The translations under genes and the position numbers were made by a program. Positions 1-4,768 of a DNA stretch of 5,756 nt are shown in pieces; position 1 is the first letter of the stretch; every line of letters starts with the position of its first letter. Origin of the DNA: Alphaproteobacteria bacterium (GTDB taxonomy: Bacteria > Pseudomonadota > Alphaproteobacteria > Rhodobacterales > Rhodobacteraceae); NCBI GenBank assembly GCA_030424705.1, contig JAUHWJ010000153.1:1-5756 (forward strand). Direction: 5' to 3'. The notes under the pieces are model-generated. The model worked only from the letters and a program-made list of their open reading frames with translations, searched no databases and was not told where the DNA came from.

Positions 1-481
1 GCGGGCGCCGGAGCGGCTGACCTTCGTCGCGGGCTACCGGATGATGAAGCATCAGGGCTTCGCCAAGGGAGCGCGGTTCGCGATCCATCCCGATTATGTC
101 TTCGACCCCGAGGCGGGGATGGACGAGATCGCCGCAGACCTCGCGCTCGTGCGGCTGGCGGAGCCGCTGGCGCCGGCGCCCTTCGGGATCGCCCCTGGGA
201 TCGAGAAGGGGGACGAGGTGACGATCCTTTCCTATGCGCGGGACCGGCCGGAAATCCCCTCCCTGCAATCGCCCTGCGGCGTGCTCGCGCGGCGGGGGGC
301 GGTGGCGGTGCTGGATTGCGACGTGACCTGGGGCGTCTCCGGCGCGCCGGTCTTCCGGCGGGTGGACGGGGAGTGGCGCATCGTCGCCGTCATCTCCGCG
401 ATGGGGCAATGGCGGGGGGAGAAGGCGGCCTTCGCCGTGGCGCTCGACGCGGCGCTCGGGCCGGTTCTGGCGGCGGATTGA
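1..481 (+). CDS. Trypsin-like serine peptidase (S1/V8-like fold), 3' part; 5' end outside window
   Basis: The reading frame is open from base 2 to the TGA at 479-481, so the gene begins upstream of the window; the Met codons at 41 and 44 lie inside the peptidase domain and are unlikely starts. The catalytic Asp is visible in the DLALVRL motif (Asp codon 137-139), the equivalent of DIALL in trypsin-like peptidases. The nucleophile Ser is in GVSGAP (Ser codon 338-340), preceded by a CDVTWG stretch that resembles the C-D-x-x-x-G-x-S-G-x-P box of V8/S1B-like peptidases. The catalytic His region (TAAHC-like) must lie upstream and is not seen. A Val replaces the usual Asp/Asn before the nucleophile. 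Two Cys residues (in SPCG and LDCD) could form a disulfide, fitting an exported enzyme. Substrate is unknown. The end of the domain is normal, without an added C-terminal module. An inactive homologue cannot be excluded without the His. Confidence 0.85.
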   Translation, partial: RAPERLTFVAGYRMMKHQGFAKGARFAIHPDYVFDPEAGMDEIAADLALVRLAEPLAPAPFGIAPGIEKGDEVTILSYARDRPEIPSLQSPCGVLARRGAVAVLDCDVTWGVSGAPVFRRVDGEWRIVAVISAMGQWRGEKAAFAVALDAALGPVLAAD

Positions 482-572
482 GGGGCGGTTTCGGGAGATT
501 TCCGTGGAAATCGGCCTCGGAACATTGATAGTAATAGAAAAAAGTCGTGATCGATTGTTTCAGGCGCGCTAA

Positions 573-590
573 AGGGCGGCGCTGCGCCCT
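573..590 (+). terminator. Possible hairpin terminator downstream of the peptidase gene
   Basis: AGGGCG (573-578) pairs perfectly with CGCCCT (585-590) around a 6-nt loop. A second stem, CCCTCC (597-602) with GGAGGG (614-619), follows. No T-run follows either hairpin, so this is a weak candidate for intrinsic termination, placed about 90 nt after the peptidase stop. It could equally be chance pairing in GC-rich DNA. Confidence 0.2.
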
Positions 591-647
591 CTCTATCCCT
601 CCTAGTGGCGGGGGGAGGGGCCGGCAGCGCGGGACGGGGGCGCGGCT

Positions 648-675
648 CTTGAAGCGGGGTTTTCGCCTTCTTACC
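648..675 (+). promoter_or_regulatory. Candidate RpoH (sigma-32-type) promoter of the small heat-shock gene
   Basis: CTTGAAG at 648-654 differs at one base from the classic heat-shock -35 element CTTGAAA. After 11 nt comes CCTTCTTAC (666-674), a weak match to the C-rich CCCCATNT -10 element. Transcription would then start near 680, just before the first leader hairpin at 682. Position, partner gene (ibpA-class) and leader structure all fit, but the -10 match is poor and a different sigma factor is possible. Confidence 0.4.
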
Positions 676-681
676 TCTGAC

Positions 682-776
682 TCGTCGGGCGCCCGGACGG
701 GGCCCGACGAAGACGTAGAGAGGCGCCGCCCGGCAGGGGGCGCCGCATCAGGCTCGCTCCAAGGAGGACAACTGAC
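682..776 (+). promoter_or_regulatory. ROSE-like RNA thermometer in the 5' leader of the Hsp20 gene
   Basis: Three consecutive hairpins fill the leader. Hairpin I: 682-690 pairs with 702-710 (9 bp perfect), then bulged G691, then CCC 692-694 with GGG 699-701 around loop GGAC. Hairpin II: GGCGCC 722-727 with 739-744, bulged G728, CCC 729-731 with GGG 736-738, loop GGCA. Hairpin III hides the ribosome binding site: TCAG 748-751 pairs with CTGA 772-775, and above an internal loop TCGCTC (754-759) pairs with GAGGA (764-768), leaving G756 bulged and CAAG as loop. The UCGCU/AGGA pairing with a bulged G is the diagnostic U(U/C)GCU anti-SD of ROSE elements, which melt gradually with heat and release the SD. 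The SD itself (GGAGG, 763-767) is nearly optimal and 9 nt from the ATG. ROSE elements are known upstream of small heat-shock genes in alpha- and gammaproteobacteria. The pairing was done by eye, with no energy calculation. Confidence 0.77.
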
Positions 777-1247
777 ATGCGCACGTTCGACCTTTCCCCG
801 CTCTATCGCTCCACCGTCGGCTTCGACCGCTTCGCCAACCTGCTCGACCAGGTGCTGACGGCCGAGGGCGCGCAGCCTTCCTATCCGCCCTACAACATCG
901 AGAAGACGGGCGAGAACGCCTATCGCATCACGCTTGCCATCGCCGGCTTCGGCATGGGCGACCTCGACATCGAGGCGCGCGAGGGCGTGCTGATCGTCAA
1001 GGGCGGCAAGGCGCAGGAGCAGGGCGAGAACGCCCCCGTCTATCTTCACCGCGGCATCGCGGAGCGGAGCTTCGAGCGCCGCTTCCAGCTCGCCGACCAT
1101 GTCCGCGCCACGGGCGCGACCATGGAGAACGGACTTCTCCATATCGACCTCGTCCACGAAGTTCCGGAGGCGCTTAAGCCGCGGAAGATCGAGATCGGCG
1201 GGATGAAGACCATCGAAGGAAAGGGCAAGGCCCGTGCCGACGCCTGA
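777..1247 (+). CDS. ibpA: Small heat-shock protein, Hsp20 / IbpA class
   Basis: This 156-residue protein is an ATP-independent holdase chaperone that would bind unfolding cytosolic proteins and hand them to DnaK/ClpB. The N-terminus MRTFDLSPLYRSTVGFDRF is almost the IbpA N-terminal signature. The alpha-crystallin domain runs from about residue 38 (YPPYNIEKTGENAYRI) to about 126, including AIAGF, GVLIVKG, the HRGIAERSFERRFQL segment and the ATMENGLLHIDL motif near its end. The C-terminal I-x-I anchor used for oligomer assembly is present as IEI at residues 138-140, preceded by EALKPRK as in IbpA. A tail of 16 residues rich in Lys, Gly and Ala follows. Length is slightly above the roughly 140 of E. 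coli IbpA. The ATG at 777 has a strong GGAGG 9 nt upstream. The gene stands alone, flanked by a candidate heat-shock promoter, a ROSE-like leader and a strong terminator. Identity as a class A bacterial sHsp is secure; ibpA versus hspA naming is conventional. Confidence 0.95.
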   Translation: MRTFDLSPLYRSTVGFDRFANLLDQVLTAEGAQPSYPPYNIEKTGENAYRITLAIAGFGMGDLDIEAREGVLIVKGGKAQEQGENAPVYLHRGIAERSFERRFQLADHVRATGATMENGLLHIDLVHEVPEALKPRKIEIGGMKTIEGKGKARADA

Positions 1248-1274
1248 CAAGAGGCGAACAGAGTGATGATTCTG

Positions 1275-1301
1275 CGCGCGCCGGGCGACCGGCGCGCGTT
1301 T
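1275..1301 (+). terminator. Hairpin terminator after the Hsp20 gene
   Basis: A perfect 10-bp stem, CGCGCGCCGG (1275-1284) with CCGGCGCGCG (1289-1298), is closed by the GNRA-type tetraloop GCGA and followed by TTT (1299-1301). It starts 28 nt after the ibpA stop. The T-run is short, which is common in high-GC genomes. It separates the heat-shock unit from the transport operon. Confidence 0.75.
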
Positions 1302-1304
1302 CGC

Positions 1305-1328
1305 GTTACAGACGGCGAGTCACAGGCG
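1305..1328 (+). repeat. Short direct repeat GTYACAGRCG upstream of the synthetase operon
   Basis: GTTACAGACG (1305-1314) and GTCACAGGCG (1319-1328) match at 8 of 10 positions and start 14 bp apart. GTTAC (1305-1309) is also inversely repeated as GTAAC (1337-1341). These could be half-sites for a regulator of the downstream operon, but repeats this short may be chance. Confidence 0.22.
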
Positions 1329-1349
1329 CTTGTTCCGTAACACTTCCTC

Positions 1350-1367
1350 CGGAATTTCGAAAATCCG
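1350..1367. promoter_or_regulatory. 18-bp near-palindrome, candidate operator of the synthetase/ABC operon
   Basis: CGGAATTTCGAAAATCCG is symmetric at 16 of 18 positions (only the A/A pair at 1354 and... its partner position breaks symmetry), centred on TTTCGAAA. It is one of the few AT-richer patches in the region. A longer inverted repeat, CCGGAA (1349-1354) with TTCCGG (1371-1376), overlaps it. A TTGACC that could serve as a -35 element follows at 1380-1385, but no convincing -10 was found at the right distance. Binding by a dimeric repressor (for example TetR- or GntR-type, common for acyl-CoA genes) is inference only. Confidence 0.35.
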
Positions 1368-1457
1368 CCCTTCCGGCGCTTGACCGCGGCAAGAATGCTG
1401 CGCACTTTCCGCCCGCTCTGACATAAAATGACAGAGAGCCCGCAACGACGGGCGAAC

Positions 1458-1465
1458 AGGGAGGG
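1458..1465 (+). promoter_or_regulatory. Ribosome binding site that fixes a TTG start
   Basis: AGGGAGGG lies 6 nt before the TTG at 1472. There is no ATG or GTG in this frame between the upstream in-frame stop (TAA 1424-1426) and 1472, so this purine-rich site decides the start. The ATG at 1428 is in a different frame and opens only a shadow frame. Confidence 0.65.
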
Positions 1466-1471
1466 TTCAGC

Positions 1472-3436
1472 TTGGGCGACCATGTCGCGCCGCCGGAGGC
1501 GCTCGATACGCTGCCGAAAATCCTCGACTGGAACGCGACCGCGCGCGCCGGCCTGCCGGCGAGCCGGGAGAAGGCGTTCGGCATCTGGCAGAGCTTCACC
1601 TGGGCCGACGTGCGGGAGGAGGCGCGCGCCTTCGCGCTCGGCCTCCTCAATCTCGGCCTCGCGCCCGGGGACAGGGTGGCGATCGTGGGGGAGAACCGGC
1701 CGCGGCTCTATTGGGCGATGGCGGCGAGCCAGATGTGCGGGGCGGTGCCCGTGCCCGTCTATCAGGACAGCGTGGCCGAGGAGATGCAGTACGTCCTCGA
1801 CCATGCCGGCGCCCGCTTCGCCGTGGTCGAGAACCAGGAGCAGGTCGACAAGCTCCTTTCGGTGAAGGACCGGCTGCCCGCGCTGGAGCGGATGATCTAT
1901 GTCGAGCCGCGCGGGCTCCGGCGCTATGACCATGAGCGGCTCCACGCCTTTGGCGAGGTGCAGGCGCGCGGCCGGGCCGGCGCGGACCGGGCGGAGGAAC
2001 TCGACGCGCTGATCGCTTCGGCGAAAGGCGCCGACACCTGCGTGATGCTCTACACCTCCGGCACGACGGGCAAGCCGAAGGGCGTGGTGCTGAGCCATGA
2101 CAACATCCTCTCCGCCGCCCGTTCCTCCTCCGTCTTCGACGATCTTTGCGCCGCGGACAGCGTGCTCGCCTATCTGCCGATGGCCTGGGTGGGCGACTTC
2201 ATCTTCTCGATGGGGCAGGCCTATGTCTGCGGCTTCTCCGTCGCCTGCCCGGAAAGCGCGGAGACGATGCTCTCCGACCTCAAGGAGATCGGGCCGACCT
2301 ATTTCTTCGCGCCGCCGCGGGTGTTCGAAAACCTGCTGACGAGCGTCATGATCCGGATGGAGGATGCGGGGACGCTGAAGAAATGGCTCTTCCGCGTCTT
2401 CATGGACCATGCCAAGCGCGTCGGCCCCGATATTCTGGACGGGAAGCCGGTGGGGTTCATGGACCGGCTGAAATACCGGCTCGGCGATCTTCTCGTCTAT
2501 GGCCCGCTGAAGAACACGCTCGGCATGTCCCGCGTCCGGCTCGGCTATACGGCGGGGGAGGCGATCGGGCCCGAGATCTTCCAGTTCTATCGCGCGCTCG
2601 GTGTGAACCTGAAGCAGCTCTACGGGCAGACGGAGGCTTCCGTCTTCATCACCATGCAGCCGAATGGCGAGGTGCGGGCTGATACGGTCGGCGTCCCCTC
2701 GCCCGGCGTGGAGCTCCGGATCGACGAGAAGGGGGAGGTCTGGTACCGCTCCCCGGGCGTTTTCGTCGAGTATTACAAGCAGCCCGAGAAGACCGCCGAG
2801 ACGAAGGACCCGGAGGGCTGGGTCGCCACCGGCGACGCCGGCTTCATCGAGGAGGGGACGGGGCATCTCCGCATCATCGACCGCGCCAAGGATGTGGGGA
2901 AGATGGCGGACGGCTCGCTCTTCGCGCCCAAGTTCATCGAGAACAAGCTGAAATTCTTCCCCGACATCCTCGAGGCGGTGGTGTTCGGCGCAGGGCGGGA
3001 GATGTGCTGCGCCTTCGTCAACATCGATCTCGGCTCCGTCGGCAACTGGGCGGAGCGGAACAACATCGCCTACGCCTCCTACACCGAGCTGGCGCAGCAT
3101 CCGCGCGTCTACGAGACGATCCGGGCGCATGTGGAGGCGGTGAACCGCTCGCTGGCGGAGGACCCGATGCTGGCGGGCGGGCAGATCCACCGCTTCGTCG
3201 TGCTCCACAAGCAGCTCGACGCCGATGACGGCGAGCTGACGCGGACGCAGAAGGTGCGGCGGACGATCATCGCGGACCGCTATGCGCCGATCATCGAGGC
3301 GCTTTACTCGGGGGCGAAGGAGATCTTCGCCGAGACGGAAGTGACCTATGAGGACGGGCGGAAGGGCAAGATCAGCGCGACGCTGAGGATCGAGGATGCG
3401 GCGGTGGTACCTGCGCAGCGGAGGGCGGCGGCGTGA
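1472..3436 (+). CDS. AMP-forming long-chain-type acyl-CoA synthetase (FAA1/COG1022-like)
   Basis: This 654-residue enzyme of the ANL superfamily would activate a carboxylic acid with ATP to an acyl-adenylate and transfer it to CoA. Visible motifs in order: the P-loop YTSGTTGKPKG at residues 194-204; GYTAGEA followed by YGQTE at 384-388 (adenine-binding region); TGD at 453-455, whose Asp binds the ribose; and IIDRAKD, with Arg471 in the hinge region. The C-terminal catalytic lysine motif appears as LTRTQKVRR, with Lys594 equivalent to the LTPTLKLKRR of long-chain synthetases. No signal peptide or membrane segment is evident, so it is cytosolic or peripherally membrane-bound. Length and the C-terminal motif point to the long-chain (FAA1-type) branch rather than short acetyl-CoA synthetases, but the acyl substrate cannot be read from sequence. 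Start is TTG with a good SD. Its stop overlaps the next gene by 4 bp, tying it to an ABC importer, so the substrate is probably the transported compound. Confidence 0.92.
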   Translation: MGDHVAPPEALDTLPKILDWNATARAGLPASREKAFGIWQSFTWADVREEARAFALGLLNLGLAPGDRVAIVGENRPRLYWAMAASQMCGAVPVPVYQDSVAEEMQYVLDHAGARFAVVENQEQVDKLLSVKDRLPALERMIYVEPRGLRRYDHERLHAFGEVQARGRAGADRAEELDALIASAKGADTCVMLYTSGTTGKPKGVVLSHDNILSAARSSSVFDDLCAADSVLAYLPMAWVGDFIFSMGQAYVCGFSVACPESAETMLSDLKEIGPTYFFAPPRVFENLLTSVMIRMEDAGTLKKWLFRVFMDHAKRVGPDILDGKPVGFMDRLKYRLGDLLVYGPLKNTLGMSRVRLGYTAGEAIGPEIFQFYRALGVNLKQLYGQTEASVFITMQPNGEVRADTVGVPSPGVELRIDEKGEVWYRSPGVFVEYYKQPEKTAETKDPEGWVATGDAGFIEEGTGHLRIIDRAKDVGKMADGSLFAPKFIENKLKFFPDILEAVVFGAGREMCCAFVNIDLGSVGNWAERNNIAYASYTELAQHPRVYETIRAHVEAVNRSLAEDPMLAGGQIHRFVVLHKQLDADDGELTRTQKVRRTIIADRYAPIIEALYSGAKEIFAETEVTYEDGRKGKISATLRIEDAAVVPAQRRAAA

Positions 3437-4251
3437 AGGACATGGGGCAGGGCTTCGTGACGCCGGACGGGCGGCGGATCGGCGGGCCGGTGATGGAGGT
3501 GAAGAACATCACGCTCCGCTTCGGCGGCGTCACCGCGCTCTCCGACATTTCCTTCGACATCCGGGAAGGGGAGGTGCGGGCGATCATCGGGCCGAACGGC
3601 GCCGGCAAATCCTCCATGCTCAACGTCATCAACGGCTTCTATCATCCGCAGGAGGGGGAGGTCTGGTTCCGGGGGGCGAAGCGCGGGCCGATGAAGCCGC
3701 ACCAGATCGCGCATCAGGGCATCGCCCGGACCTTCCAGAACATCGCGCTCTTCAAGGGCATGTCGACGCTGGACAATATCATGTCCGGCAGGCTGACGAA
3801 GATGAAGGCATCGATGTTCTCCCAGGCCTACTGGTTCGGCGCGGCGGAGCGGGAGGAGACGGAGCATCGCGAGGCGGTGGAGCGGATCATCGACTTCCTC
3901 GAGATCCAGGCGATCCGCAAGACGCCGGTGGGGCGGCTGCCCTACGGGCTCCAGAAGCGGGTGGAGCTGGGGCGGGCGCTGGCGGCGGAGCCCTCGCTCC
4001 TCCTCCTCGACGAGCCGATGGCGGGCATGAACGTGGAGGAGAAGGAGGACATGAGCCGCTTCATCCTCGACGTGAACGACGAGTTCGGGACGACGATCGC
4101 GCTCATCGAGCACGACATGGGCGTCGTGATGGACATTTCCGACCGCGTGGTGGTGCTCGATTACGGCCGCAAGATCGGGGACGGGCCGCCGGACGAGGTG
4201 CGGAACGACCAGGCGGTGATCGACGCCTATCTGGGGGTGCCGCATGAATAA
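3433..4251 (+). CDS. ABC transporter ATP-binding protein, LivG-like (HAAT family)
   Basis: This 272-residue nucleotide-binding subunit of a branched-chain-amino-acid-type (HAAT) importer would hydrolyse ATP on the inner face of the membrane. Walker A is GPNGAGKS at residues 53-60; the Q-loop is in RTFQNIALF; the signature is LPYGLQKRVELGRAL (169-183), the LivG-style replacement of LSGGQ; Walker B is LLLLDEP with Asp193/Glu194; the switch His is His227 in LIEHDMG. The C-terminus ending in AYLGVPHE matches LivG proteins. A residue block around MKASMFSQAYWFG lies in the helical subdomain. The GTG start overlaps the synthetase stop (GTGA) and has GGAGGG (3420-3425) 7 nt upstream. That gives about 20 residues before the domain; a later Met (3442 or 3493) is possible. 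Substrate need not be an amino acid given the upstream CoA ligase, so no gene symbol is assigned. Confidence 0.93.
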   Translation: MKDMGQGFVTPDGRRIGGPVMEVKNITLRFGGVTALSDISFDIREGEVRAIIGPNGAGKSSMLNVINGFYHPQEGEVWFRGAKRGPMKPHQIAHQGIARTFQNIALFKGMSTLDNIMSGRLTKMKASMFSQAYWFGAAEREETEHREAVERIIDFLEIQAIRKTPVGRLPYGLQKRVELGRALAAEPSLLLLDEPMAGMNVEEKEDMSRFILDVNDEFGTTIALIEHDMGVVMDISDRVVVLDYGRKIGDGPPDEVRNDQAVIDAYLGVPHE

Positions 4252-4768
4252 GGCCCTTGCCGCGGCGCTAGCGGCCTCCTTCGCAGCAGCGCCGGCCGCG
4301 GCGTCCGACGATGTCGCGGAGCGGTTCGTCAGCTGGTTCCAGGAGCGCTGCGCCCGGCCGATCCAGCAGGGCGCGGCGCCTGACGTCTCCTTGCTCGTCT
4401 CCGCGGGAGCCGAGGTGATCCAGCGCTATCCCACCGTGCCGAACTATGCCGATCTCGAAGGGCGGAGCCTCTCCTACTGGGTCTCCCGCGACGATCTGGC
4501 GGGGGAGATCGTCATCGTCGTCGAACACACGCCGAAGAGCGAGCGCTGCGCCGTCGTCACCCGCGCGTTCACGGCCGAGCGCTTCGCGCGGCTGATGAAG
4601 GAGACCTATCCCGATTATGTCGGGCAGGCGGCGGACGAGGCGGTGATCAACGCCCGCGCCTTCCTCGAAGACCCGAGCGGGCAGGGCCGCAGCCTCGTCT
4701 ATTCCTCCTACCATGACGCCCAGCACGGGGTTTCCGCCGGGGTCGTCTCCATGAGCGAGGCCGAGTGA
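4244..4768 (+). CDS. Small secreted protein of unknown function within the ABC operon
   Basis: I do not recognise this 174-residue protein. It has a clear Sec signal peptide: MNK, a hydrophobic Ala/Leu core, and AAA before Ser21 as a likely signal peptidase I site, giving a mature periplasmic protein of about 154 residues. There is no lipobox Cys and no further membrane segment. The mature part has two cysteines, Cys36 (in WFQERCARP) and Cys102 (in SERCAVV), which could form a disulfide. A hydrophobic strand EIVIVVEHTP and later SLVYSSYHD suggest an alpha/beta fold. Its ATG overlaps the ATPase gene by 8 bp and its stop overlaps the permease start (TGATG), so it is co-translated with transporter subunits. 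It is far too small to be the usual periplasmic binding protein (about 350-400 residues). An accessory role in substrate delivery or export-side quality control is possible but unproven. G+C and codon use match the neighbours. Confidence 0.85.
   Translation: MNKALAAALAASFAAAPAAASDDVAERFVSWFQERCARPIQQGAAPDVSLLVSAGAEVIQRYPTVPNYADLEGRSLSYWVSRDDLAGEIVIVVEHTPKSERCAVVTRAFTAERFARLMKETYPDYVGQAADEAVINARAFLEDPSGQGRSLVYSSYHDAQHGVSAGVVSMSEAE

Noticed and set aside
525..553. Possible sigma-70 promoter with TTGATA in the AT-richer patch after the peptidase gene
   Set aside because: At 17 nt spacing the -10 would be TGATCG, a poor match, and it lies far from the leader start implied by the hairpins.
547..858. 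Possible small + strand gene spanning the Hsp20 leader
   Set aside because: It runs through the structured leader into the Hsp20 gene out of frame, has no good ribosome binding site, and gives an Arg/Ser/Gly-rich product.
390..1250. 286-codon minus-strand frame across the intergenic region and Hsp20 gene
   Set aside because: It crosses the promoter, ROSE-like leader and terminator-proximal region, shows Pro/Arg-rich low-complexity translation, and has no family signature.
1428..1865. ATG-started frame upstream of the acyl-CoA synthetase
   Set aside because: It is in a different register from the synthetase, lacks an SD, and its translation is Arg/Ser-rich. The TTG at 1472 has the SD and the conserved protein.
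1046..3208. 720-codon open frame on the minus strand, antisense to the Hsp20 and synthetase genes
   Set aside because: Its product is a low-complexity mix of Arg, His, Leu, Asp and Glu with no recognisable domain. It is the typical antisense shadow of a high-GC gene. The + strand frames carry complete family motifs.
3346..4245. 299-codon minus-strand frame antisense to the ABC ATPase
   Set aside because: It is His/Arg/Leu-rich shadow sequence with no domain, and the sense frame is certain.
3396..4247. 283-codon + strand frame overlapping the ABC ATPase in another register
   Set aside because: Its translation is Gly/Arg-rich without motifs, while the 3433-4251 frame has all ABC ATPase motifs.
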